Assembly (NCBI GenBank): GCA_934322085.1
Contig: CAKRGF010000010.1
Location: forward strand, 1 to 64,000
Origin: an uncultured Eubacterium sp.
GTDB taxonomy: Bacteria > Bacillota > Clostridia > Lachnospirales > Lachnospiraceae
Direction: 5' to 3'
Length of the DNA stretch: 64,000 nt
How positions within the stretch are numbered: the first letter of the stretch is position 1; each line of letters begins with the position of its first letter. Both the position numbers and the translations under genes were made by a program. Below, in pieces: positions 33,096-41,592 of this stretch. The notes under the pieces were generated by a model. That model saw only the letters and a program-made list of their open reading frames with translations. It did no database searches and was not told the origin of the DNA.

Positions 33096-34487
33096 TTACC
33101 CTCTCAATGCCTCATCAATTGCCTTAGCGGCAGCTTTTCCTGCGCCCATGGCAAGGATTACGGTTGCGGCACCTGTTACGGCGTCACCACCGGCGTATAC
33201 ATTATCGCGGGTTGTTAAACCGGATTCATCCTTTGTGATTAAGCATCCACGGTTATTTGCTTCCAGACCAGGAGTTGTGGAGCGAATCAATGGGTTTGGA
33301 CTTGTACCGATGGACATAATTACGCTGTCAACATCAAGAACAAATTCGCTGTCTGGTTTTTCAACCGGACGGCGGCGTCCGCTTTCATCCGGCTCGCCAA
33401 GTTCCATCTCAACACATTTCATGCCACATACCATACCCTCGTCATTGCCAAGGATTTCAACCGGGTTATTTAATGTCTTAAAGATGATTCCCTCTTCTTC
33501 TGCATGCTCAACTTCTTCTTTACGAGCAGGAAGTTCTTCCATACCACGGCGGTATACAATGTAAACTTCTTCAGCACCAAGACGTTTTGCGCTGCGGGCT
33601 GCATCCATAGCTACGTTACCGCCACCGACAACCGCAACTTTCTTTGCGTGCTGGATTGGTGTTTTGCTTCCGTCGCGGTAAGCTTTCATGAGGTTAATAC
33701 GAGTCAGGAATTCGTTTGCGGAATAAACACCCTTCAGACTTTCACCAGGGATATTCATGAAACGAGGAAGTCCTGCACCGGAACCAACGAAGATTGCTTC
33801 GTTACCCATTTCAAAAATTTCATCAATCGTTAATACTTTACCAATTACCATATTGGTTTCTACATCAACACCGATTGCTTTCAAATTATCAATTTCCTTC
33901 TGCACAATTGCTTTTGGAAGACGGAATTCCGGAATACCATAAACCAAAACGCCGCCGGCAAGGTGAAGTGCTTCAAAAATTGTTACTTTGTATCCTAATT
34001 TAGCCAAATCACCGGCAACGGTAAGACCACTTGGGCCGGCACCGATAACGGCAACTTTGTGACCGTTTGGCTCCGGTTTAACCGGTGCGTCTGTGCAGTG
34101 CTCTCTGTGGTAGTCAGCAACGAAACGCTCCAATCGTCCGATACCAACCGGCTCGCCTTTGATACCGCGGACACATTTGCCTTCGCACTGATTTTCCTGT
34201 GGGCATACACGGCCACAGACAGCAGGAAGGGAAGTGGATTCTGAAAGAATCGCAAAAGCACCTTCAATATCTTCATTTGCTACGCGCTCAATAAATGCCG
34301 GAATGTTAATCTGAACCGGGCAGGCGCTGACGCAAGGTTTGTTTTTACAGTTTAAGCAGCGACGGGCTTCGTTTACTGCCATATCATAGGTGTAGCCAAG
34401 AGCTACTTCGTCAAAGTTTTTATTACGGACATCCGGGTCTTGTACCGGCATTGGGCATTTATTCATATCCATATTTCTCTCTGCCAT
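33096..34487 (-). CDS. NfnB/SudA-type NADPH oxidoreductase (GltA-like subunit)
   Basis: 463 aa from the ATG at 34487, two bases past the neighbour's stop. N-terminal 4Fe-4S ferredoxin-like region with eight Cys (RRCLNCKNKPCVSACPV, CGRVCPQENQCEGKC), FAD-binding GAGPSGLTVAGDLAKLG and NADPH-binding GGGNVAMDAARSAKRLG. With its neighbour it forms a pair like the electron-bifurcating NfnAB, linking NADH, NADPH and ferredoxin. In other annotation this family is called glutamate synthase small chain. No large glutamate synthase chain is nearby, which favours the Nfn reading. Confidence 0.88.
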   Translation of the reverse strand: MAERNMDMNKCPMPVQDPDVRNKNFDEVALGYTYDMAVNEARRCLNCKNKPCVSACPVQINIPAFIERVANEDIEGAFAILSESTSLPAVCGRVCPQENQCEGKCVRGIKGEPVGIGRLERFVADYHREHCTDAPVKPEPNGHKVAVIGAGPSGLTVAGDLAKLGYKVTIFEALHLAGGVLVYGIPEFRLPKAIVQKEIDNLKAIGVDVETNMVIGKVLTIDEIFEMGNEAIFVGSGAGLPRFMNIPGESLKGVYSANEFLTRINLMKAYRDGSKTPIQHAKKVAVVGGGNVAMDAARSAKRLGAEEVYIVYRRGMEELPARKEEVEHAEEEGIIFKTLNNPVEILGNDEGMVCGMKCVEMELGEPDESGRRRPVEKPDSEFVLDVDSVIMSIGTSPNPLIRSTTPGLEANNRGCLITKDESGLTTRDNVYAGGDAVTGAATVILAMGAGKAAAKAIDEALRG

Positions 34488-34489
34488 GA

Positions 34490-35332
34490 TTAATTTTCCC
34501 CTTTCTTGAGTAGATTGCAATATTCATCGCGGGCGTGTGTCTCAAATTCTTTGTACATTGTTCCACGATGCATTGCTTCATCGAAATCAACGAGGTGTCC
34601 ATCGAAATCCGGACCGTCTACGCAGGCAAATTTGGTTTCGCCACCAACTGTCAGACGACAGCCGCCGCACATACCGGTTCCGTCAATCATAATCGGGTTC
34701 ATGCTGACAACGGTTTTGATGTCATATTTTTTCGTCGTCAGGCATACAAATTTCATCATAATCAATGGTCCGATGGCAATGACTTCATCGTATTCATTTC
34801 CATCCTGAATTAATTTTTCCAATGCGTCTGTTACCAGACCTTTTTCACCATAGCTTCCGTCATCGGTCATCATGACAAGTTTGTCACTGGCTGCTTTGAA
34901 TTCGTCCTCAAGAATTACTAAGTCCTGATTACGGAATCCGACGATGGCGTGAACTTCAGCACCCATCTGATGCAGTTTCTTTGTAATCGGATATGCAATG
35001 GCACAGCCAACACCACCGCCGACAACTGCTACTTTTTTCAAGCCTTCTGTGTGGGTAGGAACACCAAGTGGTCCTACGAAGTCGTGAATGTAATCCCCTT
35101 CGTTTAAGGTATCTAATTCCATTGTACCGGCACCAACAATCTGATAAATAATGGTAACGGTTCCTGCCTCACGGTCAAAATCCGCGATTGTTAAAGGAAT
35201 TCTCTCGCTATCTTCTTTTGCGCGGAAGATAATAAATTGTCCCGGCTCTGCTTTCTTTGCAATCAAAGGAGCCTCTACTGTGATTTTACTGACAGTAGGA
35301 TTCAGGGACTTTTTTTCAACAATTTTGAACAT
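34490..35332 (-). CDS. NfnA/SudB-type FAD/NAD-binding subunit
   Basis: 280 aa from the ATG at 35332 (TGGAGG upstream). Ferredoxin-NADP reductase fold: FAD motif SERIPLTIAD, NAD-binding GGGVGCAIAYPI and the 2Fe-2S cysteines in GMCGGCRLTV and FACVDGPDFDGH. Pairs with the GltA-like subunit; two bases separate the genes. Likely reduces NADP+ using NADH and reduced ferredoxin, an important redox valve in fermenting Clostridia. Confidence 0.9.
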   Translation of the reverse strand: MFKIVEKKSLNPTVSKITVEAPLIAKKAEPGQFIIFRAKEDSERIPLTIADFDREAGTVTIIYQIVGAGTMELDTLNEGDYIHDFVGPLGVPTHTEGLKKVAVVGGGVGCAIAYPITKKLHQMGAEVHAIVGFRNQDLVILEDEFKAASDKLVMMTDDGSYGEKGLVTDALEKLIQDGNEYDEVIAIGPLIMMKFVCLTTKKYDIKTVVSMNPIMIDGTGMCGGCRLTVGGETKFACVDGPDFDGHLVDFDEAMHRGTMYKEFETHARDEYCNLLKKGEN

Positions 35333-35461
35333 AAACAAAATCCTCCATTCATCTGTGTACATAAGTCAACATAATTCTATCATATTATAGGGGTAAATTC
35401 AAACGGATTCTTCTGGAAGTGTAAAAAATATATTAAATATCACGATTTTGCGTTGTTTTTC

Positions 35462-35490
35462 TTGACAATAGAGAAAGCGTGATGTATTGT
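35462..35490 (+). promoter_or_regulatory. promoter of the acyl-CoA synthetase gene
   Basis: TTGACA (35462-35467), 17-bp spacer, TATTGT (35485-35490). Confidence 0.7.
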
Positions 35491-35566
35491 TTACAATATG
35501 ATGTGGTTTTGAAAACTACATGGGACATAAAAACAATTTGCAGGATATGATATAGGAGGAACGCAA

Positions 35567-37255
35567 ATGGCACTTTCAAAAGGCGATATTGCAGCACCAT
35601 TTATTCAGGTTAAGGAAGATGAAAACGGTGTTTTGCAGGATATTAAATTTGTAAATGATGATAATTTTAACTTTGCCTATGATGTAGTAGACAAGATGGC
35701 AAAGAAAGCTCCGGACAAAGTAGCGATGCTTCATATTTCAAAGGATGGAAAGGAACGCTCCTTTACCTTTTATGATATGGCACGCTATTCTTCTAAGGTA
35801 GCAAACTATCTTCAGTTTTTAGGAATTAAAAAAGGCGACCGCGTAATGCTCGTTTTAAAACGCCACTACCAATTCTGGTTTGCGATTTTGGCACTGCACA
35901 AGATTGGTGCAGTAGCAATTCCGGCAACAAATCTTTTGCTGAAATCCGATTTTGAATACCGTTTTAAAGCCGGTAATGTAGATGCGATTCTTTGTACGGC
36001 AGACGGTCCGGTTTCCCGTGAGGTTGATAAAGCGTGCCGCAGTTACAAAAATCTGAAAGTAAAAATCATGGTTGGTGCCAGCCGCAAAGGATGGCGCAGC
36101 TTTAACAAGGAAGTAAAATATTTTTCAAGTCATTTCCGCAGACCACATGGTGAGAATGCAATCCATGGTGATGACCCATCGATTATGTTCTTTACTTCCG
36201 GTACGACTTCATATCCGAAAATTACAACCCATAACTTTAAGTATCCTTTGGGACACTATGTGACAGCGAAATACTGGCATCAGGTTGACCCGGATGGCAT
36301 CCATTTTGCCATTTCCGATACCGGCTGGGGAAAAGCTCTCTGGGGTAAAATTTATGGTCAGTGGCTGTGCGAGGCATGTATTTTTACCTATGATTTTGAT
36401 AATTTCGATGCAAAAGAAATTCTTCATATGATTGAAAAATATAAAATTACAACATTTTGTGCACCGCCAACGGTTTACCGTGTAATGGTTCATTTGAAAT
36501 TAGACCAGTACGATTTGTCTTCTTTGCAGAATGTAACAACAGCAGGCGAGGCATTGAATCCGGAAATCTTTGAGAAGTTTAAGGCAAAAACCGGACTTAC
36601 TCTGATGGAGGGATTTGGACAGACCGAGACAACACTGACAATTGGCAACCTCGTTGGTACAACACCAAAACCGGGCTCCATGGGTGTGCCGACACCACAG
36701 TATGATGTACAGATTATGCTGCCGGATGGAACACTTGCCGGTCCGGAAGAAGAGGGCGAAATTGTTATCTGCACAGAAGATGGTGCGCCAAATGGTTTGT
36801 TTATGGAATATTACGGCGATGAAGAAAAAACACAGAATGCATGGCATGATGGTTATTATCACACAGGTGATACCGCTTACTTTGATGAGGACGGTTATCT
36901 GTGGTATGTCGGACGTACCGATGATGTAATTAAATCCAGCGGCTACCGCATCGGACCATTTGAAATTGAAAATGAAATTATGAAACTTCCATACGTTTTG
37001 GAGTGTGCCGTTACTTCCGTTCCGGACCCAATCCGCGGTCAGGCAATTAAGGCAAGTATCGTTCTTGCCAACGGTGAAGAGGGAACGGATAAACTGCGAA
37101 ATGAGATTATGAAATCCTTGAAAAAGAATATTGCGTCATATAAATGGCCAAAAATACTTGACTTTACGAAAGAATTGCCTAAAACTATAAGTGGTAAGAT
37201 TCGTAGAAAAGAAATCAAGGAGAATGACTGGAATGAAAATGAAGACAACGAATAG
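35567..37255 (+). CDS. AMP-forming acyl-CoA synthetase
   Basis: 562 aa ANL-superfamily enzyme. P-loop-like motif MFFTSGTTSYPKITTH, A5/A6 region GFGQTETTLT, hinge YHTGDTAYFDEDGYLWYVGRTDDVIKSS and the catalytic Lys near the end (PKTISGKIRRKE). Activates a carboxylic acid to its CoA ester via an acyl-adenylate; substrate (medium-chain or aromatic) unknown. Its 3' end overlaps the following FabF gene by 23 bp, so the two are co-translated. Confidence 0.9.
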   Translation: MALSKGDIAAPFIQVKEDENGVLQDIKFVNDDNFNFAYDVVDKMAKKAPDKVAMLHISKDGKERSFTFYDMARYSSKVANYLQFLGIKKGDRVMLVLKRHYQFWFAILALHKIGAVAIPATNLLLKSDFEYRFKAGNVDAILCTADGPVSREVDKACRSYKNLKVKIMVGASRKGWRSFNKEVKYFSSHFRRPHGENAIHGDDPSIMFFTSGTTSYPKITTHNFKYPLGHYVTAKYWHQVDPDGIHFAISDTGWGKALWGKIYGQWLCEACIFTYDFDNFDAKEILHMIEKYKITTFCAPPTVYRVMVHLKLDQYDLSSLQNVTTAGEALNPEIFEKFKAKTGLTLMEGFGQTETTLTIGNLVGTTPKPGSMGVPTPQYDVQIMLPDGTLAGPEEEGEIVICTEDGAPNGLFMEYYGDEEKTQNAWHDGYYHTGDTAYFDEDGYLWYVGRTDDVIKSSGYRIGPFEIENEIMKLPYVLECAVTSVPDPIRGQAIKASIVLANGEEGTDKLRNEIMKSLKKNIASYKWPKILDFTKELPKTISGKIRRKEIKENDWNENEDNE

Positions 37256-38483
37256 TCGGCTTGTCATCACCGGAATGGGTGCTGTGACGCCGATTGGAAT
37301 TGGCGTAGAGAATTATTGGAAAAATCTTGTGGCCGGAAAATGCGGTGTGGAAGCAATTACCCGCTTTGACACCGAAGAGCTACCGGTAAAAATTGCAGCT
37401 GAGGTCAAAGATTTTAATGCGGAAGACTTTATGCCAAAGAAACTGACGCGTGAAATGGACGTGTTTATGCAGTATGGTTACGCAGCAGCAATGGAAGCAA
37501 TCGCAGATGCCGGAGAGGAAATTGCTGTACCGGATCGCATGGGTATCGTCGTTGGTACGGCACTTGGTGGTATTTCACCGATTGCAGAAGTGCAGGATGG
37601 ATTAAGCAAGGGAGAGCATAAAAAAGTCAGCCCGCGTTTTGTTCCGAAAATTATCGGCAACGAGGCAGCAGCCCAGGTGGCAATTGCAAAAGGCTATCGT
37701 GGTCCAAGTCTGACGGTGAGCACAGCATGTTCTTCCGGCGGTGACGCAATCAGTACCGCCTGCATGTTAATTATGTCCGGCCAGGCAGATGCTGTTCTTG
37801 CGATGGGAACGGAATCCGCATTATCCCCATTGTTTATTCAGGGACTGGCTTCAGCACATGCTTTGTCCACCAATAATGAAAATCCGCAGCAGGCGAGCCG
37901 TCCGTTTGATAAAGACCGTGATGGTTTTGTCATTGGCGAAGGCGGTGGCGCGCTGATTATTGAGACGGAAGAAAATGCAAAAAAACGCGGTGCCAAAATT
38001 TATGCGGAACTCGCAGGATTTTCCAACTGCACCGACGGCTACCACGTAACAAGCCCGCATCCAGAAGGAATTGGTGCGGTATTCTGCATGGAAAAAGCAA
38101 TTGAGCATGCAGGTATCACAAAAGAATCCGTAGATTATATTAATACACATGGAACTTCTACCGGTATGGGGGACCCAATTGAAACGAATGCGATTGCAGA
38201 ACTTTTTTCAGAACATGCTGGCGAAATGGCAGTGACTTCGACAAAGGGCGCAACCGGACATATGATGGGTGCCGGCGGTATTACCGAGGCGATTACATGT
38301 ATTCAGTGTATCCGCACTGGCGTTGTTCCACCAACATTAAATCTGGATGAATTGGATGAAAAATGTGCATCCTTGAATTATGTTCCACATAAGGCAATTG
38401 AAAAAGAGGTTCGTGTGGCAATGAGTAATTCGTTTGGATTTGGCGGGCAGAATTCAAGTGTGATTTTTTGCCGCTATGAGTGA
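37233..38483 (+). CDS. beta-ketoacyl-ACP synthase II (FabF-like)
   Basis: 416 aa from the ATG at 37233 (AAGGAG upstream); a longer frame is inside the previous gene. Condensing enzyme with the Cys-His-His triad: Cys in VSTACSSGGDA, His in NTHGTSTGMGDP, His in GATGHMMGAGG. Standard for KAS II. No acyl carrier protein or other fatty acid synthesis gene is adjacent; pairing with an acyl-CoA synthetase suggests a side pathway starting from an activated acid. Confidence 0.9.
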   Translation: MKMKTTNSRLVITGMGAVTPIGIGVENYWKNLVAGKCGVEAITRFDTEELPVKIAAEVKDFNAEDFMPKKLTREMDVFMQYGYAAAMEAIADAGEEIAVPDRMGIVVGTALGGISPIAEVQDGLSKGEHKKVSPRFVPKIIGNEAAAQVAIAKGYRGPSLTVSTACSSGGDAISTACMLIMSGQADAVLAMGTESALSPLFIQGLASAHALSTNNENPQQASRPFDKDRDGFVIGEGGGALIIETEENAKKRGAKIYAELAGFSNCTDGYHVTSPHPEGIGAVFCMEKAIEHAGITKESVDYINTHGTSTGMGDPIETNAIAELFSEHAGEMAVTSTKGATGHMMGAGGITEAITCIQCIRTGVVPPTLNLDELDEKCASLNYVPHKAIEKEVRVAMSNSFGFGGQNSSVIFCRYE

Positions 38484-38488
38484 TAAAC

Positions 38489-38668
38489 AATTATGATGTA
38501 ATAGTTAATAAAAAAGAGACGGTTAATTTCCCATTCGGAATCGCTTCCGCTGAGAGAACACACGCAGCGGTGCATGAGGGCAGACTACGCCCTCTGCGCA
38601 CCGGCGGTGTTCAACATTCCTCATGGTGAAATTAACCGTCTCTTTTTGTTTATCATTACATCATGATT
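38489..38668 (-). repeat. long hairpin element, copy 5 (divergent)
   Basis: A 180-bp near-palindrome. Outer arms pair from AATTATGATGTAAT at the left with ATTACATCATGATT at the right, including the stem GAGACGGTTAATTTC (38516-38530). On the minus strand the core has CGCCGGT opposite ACCGCTGCG (38571-38563) and a mini-hairpin CGGAA-GCGA-TTCCG (38549-38536) whose loop GCGA is GNRA. Same architecture as elements 1-4, different sequence. It lies after fabF and may also end that transcript. Confidence 0.75.
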
Positions 38669-38826
38669 AGTTTTGACAAAAGAGGACTTTTTTATGCGGG
38701 CAATCCAGTCAATGCAACGCAAACAGGCTGAAAATCTTAAAAGGGTTGCTTATCTGTAAAGACATGGCGGGGAAAGGGCAACCATGAATGGAATAAATTG
38801 ATAAAAGAGTTGCAGTAACAGAAGTT

Positions 38827-38916
38827 AAAAGAAGAAAGAATCACAAATCAGGGAGAAACATTATTCGCATTTGCGAATTCTCTGTTTCGAGTCGATTTGT
38901 GATTCTTTCTTCTTTT
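38827..38916. repeat. 22-bp perfect hairpin, unrelated core
   Basis: Left arm 38827-38848 and right arm 38895-38916 are a perfect 22-bp inverted repeat; the 46-nt loop holds a further GAAAC/GTTTC and TTCGC/GCGAA pairing. The core signature of the other elements is absent. Could be a terminator or another long hairpin type. Confidence 0.75.
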
Positions 38917-39007
38917 GAGTTGTACCTGCAAATTTGCATATTTTTCAAAAAATCGGAAATCCTATAAGAAAGTCACAAGTGGATGACTTTGGAAAGGATG
39001 ATTTTAT

Positions 39008-39478
39008 TTGGGCAAGAAGAAATTTTTTGCGGCGGCTTTTGCAGCATTGATTTTGTGGGGCATTGTGATTTTGCAGACTGTTTTAACCAGATGGTATGTT
39101 TCGCAGACTGCGTTTGAACAGGCATTTGCAAAAAGTGATATTATGAAAGCATCAACTCAGGAAGCGGCTGCTGATACAAGAAATATAAATAGTAACAATC
39201 GTGTCATGGAAGGCGTGGTAAATGGCAGACTGAATGCATCGGAGCAGCAAACAATGGCAGACAAGCTTTTCCGTCAGTTTGGTGGAGGAGAAGTAATGGA
39301 TAGCAATTCCGGAAGCTGTTCGGATTACTATGTGGCATATGGCTATACAAGAGGATTTGAAGGTTCTAAAAAAGTAAATGGCAGACGCATAAATATGATG
39401 GCTGCATTTTCGTATGATGAAAACAAGGACGTTACAAAAGTTGTGTTTGGAACACCACTCATTAACAGCGATTTTTGA
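39008..39478 (+). CDS. membrane-anchored YwmB-like protein
   Basis: 156 aa, TTG start with GGAAAGGA about 9 bp upstream. One N-terminal membrane helix (about residues 5-25), then a small domain (NRVMEGVVNGRLNASEQQTMADKLFRQFGGGE..) and a second half VNGRRINMMAAFSYDENKDVTKVVFGTP, resembling YwmB-like proteins near sporulation genes. Lies before spmA/spmB. Family link is a weak inference. Confidence 0.6.
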   Translation: MGKKKFFAAAFAALILWGIVILQTVLTRWYVSQTAFEQAFAKSDIMKASTQEAAADTRNINSNNRVMEGVVNGRLNASEQQTMADKLFRQFGGGEVMDSNSGSCSDYYVAYGYTRGFEGSKKVNGRRINMMAAFSYDENKDVTKVVFGTPLINSDF

Positions 39479-39535
39479 TTTTGTCGGAATGTTTATCTTC
39501 CTGCCGCATACAATAAAAGAAAAAGGCGTGTGCGT

Positions 39536-40129
39536 ATGCTCAATAAACTTTGGGGATTTATGATTCTCATTGGGATTTTGTTTGCGGCGGCAACCGGCAA
39601 AATCGGAGAAATCGGAACAGCAGCACTGGATTCGTCAAAAGAAGCAGTGACTTTATGTATTACGATGCTTGGCATCATGTCCATGTGGACAGGACTTATG
39701 AATATTGCAAAAAAGGCAGGAATTATTGATGCGCTTACAAAAGCACTTCGACCGGTTCTTGCCTTTTTGTTTCCGGGAGTGCCAAAAGAGCATAAGGCAA
39801 ATGAATATATGGCTGCCAATATGATTAGTAATGTGCTTGGACTTGGATGGGCGGCTACGCCGGTTGGTTTAAAGGCAATGGAGGAACTGAAAAAATTAAA
39901 TCATGGAAGCCACATTGCCAGTGCGGATATGTGTACTTTTTTGATTATCAATATTTCTTCTCTGCAATTGATTCCGGTTAATATTATAGCGTATCGAAGC
40001 CAGTATGGTTCTGCTTCGCCTGCTTCAATTCTTGGCATGGGGCTAGTGGCTACAATTGTATCGACGGCAGCCGGTGTTATTTTTTCTGTAATAGCAAGAA
40101 AAGTATCAAAGAAAAAGGGGGAGCGGTAA
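39536..40129 (+). CDS. spmA: spore maturation protein A
   Basis: 197 aa from the ATG at 39536 (AAAAGG about 9 bp upstream). Hydrophobic protein of the nucleoside-recognition (Gate) domain family with the segment PEHKANEYMAANMISNVLGLGWAATPVG. In Bacillus, SpmA and SpmB are needed for spore core dehydration. Directly followed by spmB with no gap. Confidence 0.92.
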   Translation: MLNKLWGFMILIGILFAAATGKIGEIGTAALDSSKEAVTLCITMLGIMSMWTGLMNIAKKAGIIDALTKALRPVLAFLFPGVPKEHKANEYMAANMISNVLGLGWAATPVGLKAMEELKKLNHGSHIASADMCTFLIINISSLQLIPVNIIAYRSQYGSASPASILGMGLVATIVSTAAGVIFSVIARKVSKKKGER

Positions 40130-40654
40130 ATGGAAATCCTTTATTATATTTCAGATTGCATGATACCATTCGTGATTCTCTATCTTGTCGGCTATGGCAT
40201 GTGCAAAAAAGTGGATATTTTTGATTCGTTTATTGAGGGAGCCAAAGATGGATTTTTGACGGTCTATAAAATTCTGCCGACGTTAATTGGTTTGATGATT
40301 GGTGTAGGAATTTTGCGGCAGTCCGGTTTTATGGAGTGGCTCGCCGGTATATTTGCCCCGGTTGTAAATATCCTTCATTTCCCGGGCGAACTGCTTCCAC
40401 TTTTTATCGTGAAAATGTTCTCATCCTCGGCGGCAACCGGTCTTTTACTTGATGTATACAAAACATATGGAACCGATTCCTATCTTGGCACATTAGCGTC
40501 AGTTCTTATGAGCTGTTCGGAAACCATTTTCTATACAATGAGCGTTTATTTTATGACGGCGCGCGTGACAAAAACGCGTTATACACTTACCGGAGCGCTG
40601 GTGGCAACATTTGCCGGGGCGATGGTGGCAGTTTTGCTGGTAGGTATGTCGTAA
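40130..40654 (+). CDS. spmB: spore maturation protein B
   Basis: 174 aa. Partner of SpmA, five hydrophobic segments, with KILPTLIGLMIGVGILRQSG and SSSAATGLLLDVYKTYGTDSYLG typical of the family. ATG directly follows the spmA stop; RBS GGGGGAG lies inside the end of spmA, so they are co-translated. Confidence 0.92.
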   Translation: MEILYYISDCMIPFVILYLVGYGMCKKVDIFDSFIEGAKDGFLTVYKILPTLIGLMIGVGILRQSGFMEWLAGIFAPVVNILHFPGELLPLFIVKMFSSSAATGLLLDVYKTYGTDSYLGTLASVLMSCSETIFYTMSVYFMTARVTKTRYTLTGALVATFAGAMVAVLLVGMS

Positions 40655-40670
40655 AGGACTAAAGTGAATC

Positions 40671-40699
40671 TTGCGTTCTTTTATGGAGAATGCTACAAT
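40671..40699 (+). promoter_or_regulatory. promoter of the zeta-like toxin pair
   Basis: TTGCGT (40671-40676), 17-bp spacer, TACAAT (40694-40699). Confidence 0.6.
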
Positions 40700-40729
40700 T
40701 GAAAAAAATACAATGTGAGGTGAAAGACT

Positions 40730-40909
40730 ATGTCAAATATTGAAGCGGCACGTAAATTGTATGAGCAATGCAAGGATATGGATATAGATGAAACGAGAGA
40801 ATTAGTTTTGGCGGCAAAAAATGAGGATGAAATTGAATTTTTTTCGCTTTTGAGTGATTTTATTTTACAAAGAAAGCAAAAGAAAGTTATTGAGCAGGGG
40901 AGATTTTAG
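40730..40909 (+). CDS. small acidic protein, likely antitoxin of the zeta-like kinase
   Basis: 59 aa from ATG at 40730 (GTGAGGTG upstream) to TAG at 40907-40909. Helical, acidic: repeated Glu/Asp in the first two thirds, then a basic end (QRKQKK). The stop overlaps the toxin start by one base (TAGTG). The epsilon antitoxins of zeta toxins are small helical proteins encoded just upstream, so this fits by position and size, not by sequence match. Confidence 0.7.
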   Translation: MSNIEAARKLYEQCKDMDIDETRELVLAAKNEDEIEFFSLLSDFILQRKQKKVIEQGRF

Positions 40910-41469
40910 TGAAGAAATACGAAATTTTTGCGGGAGTAAATGGCGCGGGAAAATCTACATTATATGCAACAAACCATGTTGTAGCTGGTGAAAATAGGGT
41001 GAATACAGATGAAATTCTGAAAAATATGGGAGATTGGCGGGATACTGCTCTTTTAGCAAAGGCAGGTATGGAAGCTGTTTCCAGGATACGGAAGTATTTT
41101 AAAGAAGGAAGTTCATTCAATCAGGAAACTACTTTGTGTGGTCATGCCATATTTCGGAATATATTGAAGGCAAAAGAATTGGGCTATTTAGTAGAAATGC
41201 ATTATGTAGGAGTGGATTCTGCTGAAATTGCGAAGAAGCGAATTTCACATAGAGTGGCTATGGGAGGTCATGGGATTCCTGATGCAGATGTGGAACGAAG
41301 ATATGGGGAGAGTTTAAAAAATTTATATAAGGTAATCCCGTTATGTGATTTGGTTGATTTGTATGATAATACACAAATATTTAGGAGATTTGCTATTATT
41401 AGAAAAGGAGAGATTGTTCGTTTATCTGCTAATGTTCCTTCGTGGTTTGACGTAAGTGTTCTTAAATAA
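40909..41469 (+). CDS. zeta-toxin family protein
   Basis: 186 aa, GTG start. P-loop GVNGAGKSTLYATN, the conserved Asn-Thr-Asp (VNTDEI), Gln-Glu-Thr-Thr (SFNQETTLCG) and Arg in KKRISHRVAMGGHGIP match the zeta-type kinases, which phosphorylate UDP-N-acetylglucosamine and block wall synthesis. In most zeta genes a separate antitoxin precedes, as here. Could act in stress or competition; not tested by sequence. Confidence 0.85.
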   Translation: MKKYEIFAGVNGAGKSTLYATNHVVAGENRVNTDEILKNMGDWRDTALLAKAGMEAVSRIRKYFKEGSSFNQETTLCGHAIFRNILKAKELGYLVEMHYVGVDSAEIAKKRISHRVAMGGHGIPDADVERRYGESLKNLYKVIPLCDLVDLYDNTQIFRRFAIIRKGEIVRLSANVPSWFDVSVLK

Positions 41470-41592
41470 TTTATTATCATTTTCTTGTAAAAAAATTCCT
41501 TACTTTTGCAACATTTTCCAGTTATCATTCGTTATATAAGTACAGGGTACATGATTGATGGACGTGTAAATGAAAGTAAGGAGTGAGATTTT

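Noticed and set aside
38703..38760. Short ORF starting MRAIQSMQRK between the two hairpins
   Set aside because: 21 codons with no RBS and no recognisable family.
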